Assembly: GCF_014805625.2 (NCBI RefSeq)
Contig: NW_023998564.1
Coordinates: 1,266,446 to 1,330,445 of the forward strand
Direction: 5' to 3'
DNA length: 64,000 nucleotides
Source: Glossina fuscipes
Taxonomy: Eukaryota > Arthropoda > Insecta > Diptera > Glossinidae
Shown: one piece after another, positions 11,301-23,700 of the stretch
Layout: every line of letters starts with the position of its first letter
Numbering within the stretch: position 1 is the first letter of the stretch
The notes under the pieces: model-generated
Seen by the model: only the letters and a program-made list of their open reading frames with translations
Told to the model about the DNA's origin: nothing
The model's database searches: none
Translations under genes and position numbers: made by a program

Positions 11301-13469
11301 GTCCAGTAGTCGCGGCTTGCAAAACTTTTAATTGCTGTCGTTGTCTGTAAAGTTGTATATGAGTAGGCTGTTGTCCCGTTGGAGTGTTACCTGGACTGGT
11401 TGTAGTTATTTTACCTCCTTGCTGCAGAGAACCGACTCGTAATTTCGTTACCACTTGCTGCGCTCCAGCTGGCATAGAAGCTAATTGCAGTTGAGCTGCT
11501 TGGAATTGAGCTTGGGTGACGTTAGACCCTAGGCTAGACATCGAAACAATTGTTGGGCTGGGATTGCCAGCAGACCTTTGCTGAAGAACCACGTCTTGCA
11601 AAGTGGTTCCAGTAGGAGCAGCAACTATGCGTTGGGCTCGCAAGGCTGAAGTATTTAAAGTTGTAACAGTGCCTGTCGGTTGACCCAAACTGCTGGAGGT
11701 TGTGAGCACTGTGCCTACAGTCGCCAGCTGGGATACCGAAACAACTTGCGGAAGAGCTTGAGTTTGCACTATACTACCCACTTGGGGTGAACTTGAAACG
11801 ATAGTCTGCTGTGGGGATAAAGAAACAATTTGTGCTGCAGAGGAATTGCTTTGGATTGAATTGTGATGCTGTTGTTGCTGTACATTAGATGATATAGTTT
11901 GTACTGGGGTAGTTAAAACAACAGACACCGATGCTGGTGCAGCCAGATTCCCAGAAGATTGTTGCTGTTGCAATTGAATGTGCTGAGATTGTCCAGTTGT
12001 GCTTGTATTAGTAGTTTGATGTTGCAGTTGTTGTACTTGCCCAGAAGTTAATAGGCTACTTTGTGGCGAAACGATAGCTTTAACTATTTGGGTAGCAGAT
12101 GTAGGGTGGCGGCTCATCAAGTGCTGTTGAGTGCTTTGCTGAACGATTCCAGCTGATGTATTGTGTGACTGCTGCACATTGGATCCAACAGCATGCTGCA
12201 AAACAATTGCTGTTGCCGTAGGCTGCTGCTGCTGGTGTTGTTGTTGTTGTTGCTGCTGCTGTTGTACTCCTGATGGCGTAATGTGCTGTATTTGCAATTG
12301 CTGACTATGTAAGATCGGCGTCTGAGCAACAGCAACTTGCTGTTGTTGCACCAATTCATGCAATTGTTGCTGGGTTTGCGATTGCTGGGCCTGGTGCTGT
12401 ACGACACTAATTGGAGTACTTACAGTAATTCCGCATGGTTGCTGTGATACACCTGTTATGCAGGCAGGAGCTTGGGTAGTAGGAGGTGGTAAGGAAGGAC
12501 ATTGAGCTCGCTGCTTTTCCCTTATTTTGTTGGAACGCATAATAGCAATAGTTTGCGGCAGTATCGGTTGGTCGTAGTTCACTATACCAAATTCTTGCAG
12601 AACTTCCATATGCTTGGGATTCATAAGGCTGGGAGTACTAAAATGCCTTTTAGGCGGTGGTGCTTTCTTTAAATAAGCCGATCGTATGCATTCAAAACGA
12701 GTGCGCATAATCTTAGAAAACGAAGTATTATTGTCATTCGCATACATCTGAGTAGTGCGTAAACAACGTAAAGATCCTTTTAGATACTCGGATTTAATAG
12801 CGCCTTTAAGTTTCTTTTGTTTTTTCGGACTTTCAACGAGTTTACCTTCTTCACGTGGCTGTATAACAGCTTCATAACGCCAACGACACTGTTTCGGTGA
12901 ACGATAGGTTTTCGAAAAGCTATTCACTATTTCTGCCACCAGATCCCAATTAGGTGTATGACCCGGTGACAAAAGCATTAAATTGCATGGCAAGGCCTGT
13001 AAGTTGACAAGAACATGCAAAATGATCATATCCTCGAATATAGACCACTCCGCCATATTCTCAGGTTCGGTGAGCGGTTTTTGTGATATTTGTGGTTTCA
13101 GTCCAGGTATTTGAACATTTGGTTTGAAGATGCCACGATAGCGTTGATTCTTCAAATCTCTTCGTATGCGTGCTATGGCAGCAGAAGGACGATCGAATAG
13201 CGAACGAGGTGCACAAAGCATTTCCTCACGTCGTATTTTAGTTGGACGTCGACTTCCGTCCATCAAAAAACCAGCTTCACCACGTGAACGTTTGTAATCC
13301 TTTTTAACGTAAATTGGGGGTAATTCTGCTTCCGGTATCGGTTCCATTTCATACATAAATGACAACGAATAATCGATATAGATGTCGTCATCATTTTGCG
13401 GCGGTGTTGGAGGGCACCACATCTATGGGGGGAATATGATAATAATAAGTAATAAAAATATATATAAAG

Positions 13470-13504
<35 letters not shown>

Positions 13505-16500
13505 AGTCTATAGCACTTTTAGGTNNNNNNNNNNTATATATATATATATATATATAAGTCTATAGCACTTTTAGGTGCTTTTTAAAGATATTGATAATTT
13601 TGAGTATACTGTTTTTCTTGCAAAAGATTTTTGGTGCATCGTTAGATGAGAATCTAGATATTATTATACCCTCATCACTCGTAGTACAACGATAAATTAA
13701 GTTTGTGAGGATGTATGCAACACCCAGAGGGACTTGAAGTATATCCGCCTTTTATTTTATACCGATGTAAGCTTGTCTGATTGTCTGTCGGTCTGACTTT
13801 TTGTGTTTAACAATTTGACGTAACGACGTCTGTAGATGCCCATTACGTGTGCTTGTAGAAGCATGTGACGTCTGTAATAATTCTTTGTAGTATATTGGAA
13901 AAAAAGTGTGGTTTGGCCCAAGGAAGAACTCTATTGAAAATAGTTCGGATAGGACCACTTTTTCGACCACATTCCATAAAGGCTTTATTTTGAAAAGTCA
14001 TTATATTTATATTAAACAGAAGTAGAATATTAATTGGAAAATTCAGAATGATAGGAGAGTTTTAATAACTAATCGGAGGAAAGCTCGCTAAATTCATTAG
14101 TTTGAAATAAATCCGTGCACCAGACGCCTTTGCTATGTTATATGCACAAGTAACTACAACTGCGCGCATTATAAATAGAAAAGAATGACTGAAGGGATCT
14201 CTAATTTTAGCTCAGTAAAACTAGTTCGGTAATATTCTCATCAGTGAAACCTTACTCCCGAACAGGTTTAAATTACTTTAATAATTTACTCCTGATCAAC
14301 CTATGCTTAGGAACATATCTTCAAGTGGGTTCCTTTACCGTTTAGTTCGGTTGGTTCAATCTAGCATAATAAAGTGGACGAATAGTTCCAACCAGGAAAA
14401 CCTTTGCAGAAAAACCGAATAAACTGAACTGAAATCCTCAACATATGACACTCATTCGTTTATTCAGCCATTTTGTCAAAATATTTGCAACACATGGAAC
14501 GAAATTTCACTCCATAAAATATACATTCGTCTTCGGCTTCAAATTCCAAATCCGACTTCAGCTTGAGTCTGTTTCTGCATTTTTGTGTGATAAACATGCT
14601 CCCGTGCGCAAAAGTGAAGAAATTGCCTTCAAATTTCACAAAAAGATTGGCCCTTTTCGCACGCAGATTGGTGCTGAAAATGATCCTAATCGATCGAAGC
14701 TCATGGTTGCAGGCAAAAATAAATTGAGAACACTTCTGCTTTCCGAGTCCTTTGCTCATAACCCACAATGTGTACGCCTAGATCGACTAGAACTAGTTGA
14801 TTGCGGCCCAGTCATTATTGCAGATTATGAAAAGTTAGTTTTCTCGTTTTTTTCTAACCTTTTTCAGGATAAAGCGGCGGATGTATGAAAGCTTCGCTTA
14901 CATATAAGTTTTCTTTGATGTTCACTTTTAAGTTCACAAAGAACACTCAACAAGTTTAGAAGAGTTTCTGAAAGTTTAAAATTTTTGGATATTGGGCTTT
15001 AAAAGAAAAGGTAAGCTTTGGACTTAATCATTCTTTAACATTCCGTGAGCCTCATATATGCGCTATTATTATTGTAAGCATCTCAATCATTTAAATCGAA
15101 GACAAACAAAAACCAATACTCGACTTTGCCGAAACTTTTTTATGCGCGCCAAACTTTACCTTAAAGAAAGATTGAAAGAAAGGACAGAAAAAACTTTCAT
15201 GCTCCACTATACCGGATGCGCGAGGCTGATTGGACAATTTATTAGCAAAAGTCACAAAAAGCAGAGATGTTCTTGGTTTATGTTTTACTGTAGGCATATC
15301 CCTCAAGGTGGATATGCTTACGTGCATTCCGAAGTTGACAATTTGATCAAGAATGTATACACGTTATGACATTATTGAAACTCACTTCTGGTCGTTATAC
15401 GTATTTCGACAAAAAATAAGTTTTTAAAAAAGTGCAATATTGAATGGTCTTTTTCATTTTCCTGTAGGGTCACCAATAGAAGCTATACTCAAATGTTTAT
15501 AGTTTTGTTGCTTGTGCTAACAAAAAAAAAAATAATTTCTTCCCTTCTAAAAGCAGAATGTTCTCTATTAACGTGGCATTATAGGTGTGTCCTTCCACCA
15601 TGTTGGCCATTTCCAATACTTACATGCGAGAACTTCCAATATTTCTGCCAATCTTCAAGCCGGAAGCTTCGTTTTTGGGACGAGGGGAGCGTTTAACATA
15701 GACATTACACTGACAGACAAACAGACAGTCAAAGGGACATACTTAAATCGCTTCAGACCTTAATGCTGATCAAAAAATATATACATACTTTATAAGATCT
15801 CTGCAGTCTCCTAAAAGCAGAATCTTCTAAAAGTTTAGTTTTGAGAAAAAGAAGGCCATAAGTTGCTAAGTTAGCATTGTAGAAGCAAGAGTAAAATCAT
15901 AAGAATCGAACTTACTTTCCGCAATAAAAATAAGCCTTTTTGACTTGTTGCTTCTTTGGTAGTTTTTGAAAATAAAAAGCACTTACCGGCATTTCTTCCA
16001 TAGTATTCGAGGATATCCAGATCTGCATACCAAGTGCACATGCATGCGTACACGTACAGCGATATTGATTTTTTATTTTATTCATATTCAACACCCGGCA
16101 AAGACCAAGACCCAGTAGTGAAGACAGTTTTTTTTTAATTCAATTTTTTTTTAAACGAGGTAAAAGGGAGGCGCGCAGATAGAAATGAAAAGAAAAGAAA
16201 AATAATATATGTTTTAGATATTATTTTCTAAACAAATTTTTTTGAATTTTTTTGGTGTACCTTCTTTTTTTTTTTAAACAACGCAATGAATAAAGCGTTT
16301 TATTTAAATGTATAGAAAAAAAAAGGAGAAAACATTTCATTTATATTTCTTTGGATTTTTCTTTCTTTCATTTAAACTGCTTAAAAGTAAAAACAATTAA
16401 AACAAATCTAAGGCCGTTTGGAATGGCAATTTTTTCTTACCAAGAATCGATTTTGGAATAAAAAAAAATTCCATAATTGGGAAATGAAAAAAATGTGCAT

Positions 16501-17712
16501 TTGGTATCTTGTTTAAAAACAAAAAATAAAGCAGAAATAAGGGAATAAAAAAATGTAAATAAGTAAAGAAAAATTAATTAACTGAGAAAAATGAATGTAT
16601 ATAAAGGCTTTAAACTGTTTTGGTGCCCATTTTTATAACAGAGATGATAACAAATCTTCAATATTTAATATTGTAATATTTTTATATTTTAACTACACAA
16701 AAAAAAAAAAAAACAATTAAATAGGCAGAGACGAGCAGTGAATACATTTAGTAAGAAAAAGCGAGATAGAGAACTAATTGCCATTACCAAACTTTAGATT
16801 TAATTATATACTAACTTTCTTCTTTTACTTTTTGAAATTTTTTCTTTTAATGTTATTAACTTAAACAAAGAAAAAAAATTTAAAACAAAAATGACACCAA
16901 AACAGATTGCAAAAATTTGTTTAAAAAAAAAAAAGTTAATTAGAGAGAAAATAATATTTCATTCTAAACATATAAAATTTTTCTTTCTTTTCTGTAATAA
17001 TACGTTCAAAATTATTTAAAGGGCCAAAGATTATTGAAATTGTCTTCACTTTTTTTTAAAAGTTATTTTTCAACGGGCAACAGGCATACGCACAATTACA
17101 ACGCACATAGGCAAAGACAAGAAAGATGGAGAAAAATTCATTTATATATAAATAAAATTTTTTCAAATAAAACACAACTCAAAACTTCTAAGGGATCATC
17201 GTTATTCTTATTGTTTTTTTCTTCTTTTCTTAAAAGCTTTAATTTAATATTTTAATTTATTTCCTATAATTATAGGTTCTTTTTTTCAGCTCCCCTACTT
17301 TTACATTCTATATAGCTACACATACACATAAGTTATAAAGTTTATAATTTATTATTTATAGTAATAATAGTCATAAATGTAATAGTAATAATAATAATAA
17401 TAATCATAATAATAATAGTGGTAGCAGTAGTAATTGGGCTGAAATGATTTTTAAATAGATACTAATATAGTTCACTATTAACAGATACCTTATGTATAAA
17501 AAATTTCTTGATAACCTCTACATTATATTTATATTTCATAAAAAAAAAAAACTTCTCACAATAATATCTTACATTTCACCGCAAAACAAGACAACACAAA
17601 AAAAAGTTTGCTGGAAAAAATGAGAAAGCGGGAATTTGTTTACTTGCGGATCCTAAATCTAATCACGGCTTACAATATCTCTCGTAATTCTTTCTTCTAG
17701 TTATATAAATGG

Positions 17713-17754
<42 letters not shown>

Positions 17755-20700
17755 GGTCTTAAATATTTTTTTTTTGTAGTAGATATTCAAATTATATTCC
17801 CAATGATTTGGTTAATGTAGGCAATATGAAATAGACTCTCCCCTTATGCCTAACTGATTGACTCAAATTCAATGTCAAAATTTTAAACTGTACCAAAGCA
17901 TCATTTCTTAGTTCACAAAAATTTTATTTCTTCCAAATGTAATTTCAAGTTGTTGCCTTATTAGTTAGACGCATCAAGTAACCCATTCGCTACCAAAGTT
18001 TCCTGGAAAGAACGTCCACCAGATGCCAATATTTTTGAAGCCGATAAAAAAATGTCATAGACATGTGACGTCGGGCTGTGGGGTAAGAAAACACTTTGTC
18101 ACATATGTGTGACCTCGGAGTTGGGTAGAAAACCATTTTGCCACATATATGTGACATCGAGCTACTATGAGAAACTGCTTTGTCACATATATGTGACGTG
18201 GGCCTTTGGTAAAGAACTGTTTACCTACATATAGGTGACATCGGGCTGTGGTAAGAAATCGCTACGTCACCTACGGTTGGTATCGAAAAGGCTAACATGC
18301 ATTTTTTCTTTAAGCAAATTTTTCGTTCCGTCAAAAGAACACAGTAGTCTCCCTAGAGCGACAGTCAGAATCAAAATTAATTACAATTAACTTCAAAATA
18401 CAAAAGGCGAACATATTGCTTTTTCTGATGTAATACAAAATGCTAAAATAGTTTTTATAAAGAGGATGCAGTCATCTTGAATGGTCGATTAAGTGATCTT
18501 ATGAGACCACAATAAAGATTGATTCTATTTCTGTCAATCAAAAAATTTTCAATCAGGTTTTAACAAAAGTCTTGTAAAGATTTAATGGCTGTTTGTAAGC
18601 ACTGGCTTAATCAGACTTTTTATTTGCCTTTCGTCAAAAAAATATCGGACATTTTGATTCCGAAAATTCATAAAATCATCAAAAACGCTATAAATCTAGG
18701 ATTGCTCGAGAAGTGAATATAAAGGAATTTTTTGCATGAGGTAAGGATGAATTGTCTGAGTGATATACAGTAAAAGTTCCTTATTCGCGGGGGATACGTT
18801 CCATAAAAATGCCGCGAATACAGAAACCGTGAATACGGAATGGTAATTTATATGGGATTATAGGGTATACGTTCCTAGGGAAAAAAAAAAAACAGTGGAT
18901 ACGGAATTGTAATTTATATGGGATTATAGGGGATACGTTCCTAGATGACAAAATAAAAAAAAATCAATTTAATTGAATGTGAATGTGAATGTGCATTTAG
19001 TTTGTCCCTCTTTAGGCAATTTGTTATTTGAGGAAATTACTTATCTGAAATGACCTAATTTTGGGATATTCGCAACAATACTTTATTCATTGAGTAATAA
19101 GGTTCCTTTCATTCTGTTTGTTTACATTCTCAATAAAGGAAGCGCGAATAAAGAACTTTTACTGTATATACATATTGTTTTGAATTCTTCCTTAGAATTC
19201 ATTTTATATTTTTTTTAATTTCTTTCTTTCTTTTTTAAACACTATTAACATATACATCTCGTACGCTATATTGTTGCGATTGTTATGCTATTATTCGCAA
19301 GATTCCCGTCCGTCGCAGATAAATTAACAAATCAGTAAAACCTTATTCTGGCTTTTCTATGAAAATTGCCATTACTTGCCAATTTTTTTTACAAGAAATG
19401 TCAACCGAGAGCACGTGTTTTCGTCCGAACCACAATAACAACAAAAAGAAAAGGTTAAGTTTTGGTAACGTTAACCTTAAATATTCCAAACAGTTGAGTA
19501 TTAAAAATTATGTCGCAGTTTTGTCTGCGCTTTCTTATATCTGTTTAAGTTCGCGGCTTTGAAATTCTCTTCTTGATTTTCATTTTTGAATAAAAGTAAA
19601 AGAAAAAAAAAATCGTCCTAAATTATCCCCCAGGAGGTTGCTAAACAGAATTGAACTATTATTCGAACTTAAAAACACTTCAAATCATATCAAAGTAGAA
19701 GATATGCACAATACTCTGATACTTTGTACTACCGCTAGCAATTGCTTGCATACAAGAGGAAGATGAACCAACGGAACTAGCGAAAAGTTACATTCAAAGA
19801 AAACTTGAGAAATGTCAGAAATTAAATATTAAATGAAGTTGACACAAAATTAAGTTTTTTGTCTATTTGTCTGGAAAATCGATGAAAATATAAGAACAAA
19901 GGCGAAATTAACCGTCTCCCATAAACTATAGTCCAAGTAAAATCTCTTTGTTGTTTTTCACATATATACCCCTTAAGCTCTTATTAATAGCGGCAGTTTA
20001 AAACTTTTACGAGATAAAATAAATCACTAACCAACTTAGGAAAAAAACTATTAAAAAGTAACCGACAAACACTTCAAATATGTGGCACGGGAGATTAGAA
20101 AATTCATAATGCAACAACAACAATAACTTATTAAAATAACGTCAATACTGTTGCAAAATTTTGATCAAGAATAATAACGATGTAAACTCAATCGGAAAAT
20201 TCTCTCATCGACTTAACTTCGTATTTATCATGAATTGTTTTTGGGACCATTTGTAGTGCTAATGTCATTATATTCTCCGATAACTCCCGCATCGGAACGC
20301 GGTGTCCTTATTAACCAACGTTGCAAACTCTGTGTGCCCGCAATTGTGTTATCATTTTTGGCAGTCCTTTTTACCGAGCTACTTCTAAGCGGGGTTGAGA
20401 TGCAAGTCAATGGATCTTTATTCGCATTGTCGCTATTTTCTTCCACATAATTGCTACCAGTACTCTCTTTGCGAGCTTGTTTTGCTGTGCCCGAACGCAA
20501 AGAGGCCAATATTGGGCTTTCATCTAAAGTCCAAAGATTAATTTTCACTGAACCTCGTGATCTTGTACGAGGTGTATGATTATCTATATCACCACCATCA
20601 GTACTCTGAAGATTGGATCGTGTATTGGTAGAATTTGTTTTGCCATTTGGAGCGGGTGTTCTTCTTGATGCAGAATTCATGTTGACAAGAGTTTGATTTT

Positions 20701-23700
20701 CATCGCTTTCCGATTCTTCCGAGACATTATAATATGTGGAATTAGTGGTGGTGTCGAGCATTTGTGTATGCGCATTCCATATATCCATGCTACTTGAATT
20801 ACCAGTTTCCTGGTCAATAAGGTTTAAACAGCTGGATTTATCATTTTCATCGTCCGATAACTGAGCGCTTGCTCCTCCACCGTTATCGTCTGAACATTCC
20901 GCGGTTGAATCTATTCTGCTTATGCTATTCTGTATTGTCTTACCACCACCACCTCGCCCTCTAACAGATGGCATTTTAGCCTTTACATGCGTTTTTGTTC
21001 TTACCAGCTTTTGCCGCTCATCCTCTTCGTCGGTGCTATTAGTATTAACGTCTTCTTCGCTTCTAATTTTGTTTTCTTCATCGACTTGCTGGCTAAGCAT
21101 ATCACTATTGCAGTCTACGCTTCTGCTATCTTCTACCACATTTCGTCTCCCTTCGTCACTGTTGTCTTTGCTATCGTCTTCGCTTTCAATTTCTATTTCG
21201 GGTTGTTTCAATTTTCTCGGGCTCTTTCTTATGCCTACAGCTCTTCGTTTCGCTTTGCGACCTATTTGTGTTACATTGGCCTTGCGTTTTAAGGTCATTC
21301 TTGTTTCACTAACCGTTTCTTTTTGGTAAAGTTTTTGTTTCTCTTTTCGCTTCTGCTCTAAACGTTTAGTTGCAAAACTTAAAAGCTTTTGATTTTTAAC
21401 ACCTGTCGAACTTTTGTTTGATTTATTTACAATATTCTCGGCTTTTTCTAAGGCATTAGGAACCAGTTTGCGTTTACTTGAGACATTTTTCTTCGCATTT
21501 TGCTTTACGTCAATTTCTGCAGGCATAGTTGCTATTGCTGCTGCTGCCATCGATGTGCGTGTAGTCTTTCTAATAGTTTTTGTGGAAGATTTAGTATTTT
21601 TGGATTCTTCATCAATTGCACGCCTACTATTCTTCGCAGCAATTGTTCTTCTTCTATTAAGACTGCCGCTATCAATAGTTCTTCTTTTAAGCCTTCTATT
21701 ACCGCCCCTCGAAGTAGAAGTATTATTATCGAACTCTTGATCAGAAGCAGATTCATTTGCCTCGCTTTCGTCATTTACTTCTTCATTGCTATCTACTAAA
21801 CCTACCCGTTTCTCCGCTCTCTTTTCGTCTTCTTCTCCACTGCCTTCTTCACTTATACTTGTACTGCTTTCTTCCTCATTTGCAGTAACCTGTTCCTCAC
21901 TCTCTTCCTTGCCTTCATCTTCATCCTCATCCACATCCTCATCCTCATCCTTAGCGTCCTCCTCTTCCTCTTCCTCCTCTTCGTTTTCATTCGTATTTCT
22001 AACCTGTCGACTATTTTTACTCTTTCGACCCGCCCTTCTTCTACTGCTACCAATTGTTTGTTTTTGCTTTTGTGTTTGTTGGCGTGTGCTTAACCTACAT
22101 GCGGGCTGACGGCCCCTACGTTTTGTTAACAATTTTTGATTTTGCGTGCCCCGATTTCTTATTCGACCACCAGTCCTCTTACTCGACTTACGATCTAATT
22201 TAGCTCTCTGCCTATTATTTGTTTTATAATTGGATGATTTATTAACCTGATTCGTGGCATCCTTGCGACTGTATGTCAACAATTCTTCTGCTGTTTCCGC
22301 TTCCTGCTTAAGCATTTCTTCTTCTTTTTGCAGAGCAGCCAGACGATTTGCCTCCCATTCACGTTTTTGTGCTTCAATTTCCTCTTCGGCCGCTCTTAAC
22401 TGTTCGGCTGTCCATGCAGCTCCTGTTTCCTCTACAAAGCGCATGGCATAACGTTCGATGGGCGATAGCTACAGGAACAGTAAAAATTGTTATTATTTTG
22501 AATAAAAGGTTATTTCAAAGTTGCATTAATTTTCTTAGTATTTTTTTTTTTTATTTTGTACGACGTTTAGTGATATAATTAAACGAGTGAAATCGTATTA
22601 ACTATGTCTGAACGTCCAACATTATTAATTTTAGCATTAGAAGTTCTTATGAAGAATCAATAGAGATTAATCTAAACGTTAAATTTCCAATGCTTTCAAT
22701 TATATTCATTTAACGATTTAGATACAGACAAAAACATCCCGGTCAACCAACAGAGCAACATAGTACTGCTCGTAATTCAAGCATTCTTACACTTACCTGT
22801 TTAACTAAGTTTTGCATTTCCAAATCGGCTTTACTTAGTTCGACGTTGCAAGCGCCTTCAGTGGCCATAGTTTCATCCAACGGTATATTTTCATCGAATT
22901 CTGCCAGATCAGCAGCTGCTTCTGCCTTTGCAGTTTTCGCCGCTTGAACATCTTGCTCGTCTTCTGCAGCTGCTAAAGCATTCTCGAAAGCTTTCAATGA
23001 TTGCTTTTCCAAGTCGATTTCCATTGCTCCACCAACCATCATTTCCGAATTCGACACTTCGTGCTGATATTGCGTACAGGAAGAAGCATTCGTTGCCATT
23101 GCTATTGTTGTTGAATCTACAGCTTGTTGTTGTGAATCTATATTGAATAAATCCTTTATCGTAGAACTCTTGAAGTATGACGTTGTAAAATTTCCACCTT
23201 CAATGGCCATATCGCTGAGCATGCGTTTTTGATTGGCCTTTTTGAGTATATTCACCTCAATAGTTTTCTCAGAGACCAACCGATAAATATGCACGTCCCG
23301 TGTCTGACCTATACGATGACAGCGATCCTGCGCCTGAGCATCCATGGTAGGATTCCAATCTGAATCATAAAATATCACAGTATCAGCTCCGGTTAAATTA
23401 ATTCCTACACCACCGGAACGTGTAGAGAGTATAAAACAGAATATCCGCTTGTCGCTATTGAATCGCTCCATAAGAATTTGTCGTTGCTCCACTTTGGTAG
23501 CACCATCCAAACGTAAATATATGTGACCGTGATAGTTGAGAAATGCTTCTAATACGTCCAACATTTTAGTCATTTGTGTAAAAATCAGGATACGATGATG
23601 ATCGCCTTTAAGTTGTTTTAGCAAACGATCTAATGTTTGCAATTTACCACAATCGTATTGTATTAGACGAGGATCGGGAAATTGTGTTGTCATAGCCGAT

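Larger units (their letters stand above)
13423..22246. other. dom-A large intron / dom-B 3' region
   Basis: An 8.8 kb intron for DOM-A. The part below 20228 also contains the DOM-B 3' UTR of unknown length. Contents: AT repeats around an N gap (13480-13555), a dispersed repeat copy (13660-13990), two unrecognised ORFs (14445-14888, 15058-15369), very A/T-rich sequence 16.1-17.8 kb, AAT repeats (17380-17420), an AT run (17717-17750), a palindromic array (18054-18281) and a MITE (18768-19164). Confidence 0.7.

Noticed and set aside
15058..15369. 103-codon ATG ORF in the dom-A intron
   Set aside because: No motif, and overlapped by an equally open minus-strand ORF; insufficient for a gene call.
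18054..18281. CRISPR-like array
   Set aside because: Eukaryotic intron; the spacers are themselves similar to each other and the core is degenerate, so it is a tandem repeat.
20922..22109. Several long plus-strand ORFs
   Set aside because: Antisense shadows of the low-complexity dom-B exon (Glu/Asp and Ser codons read as Ser/Phe/Leu).
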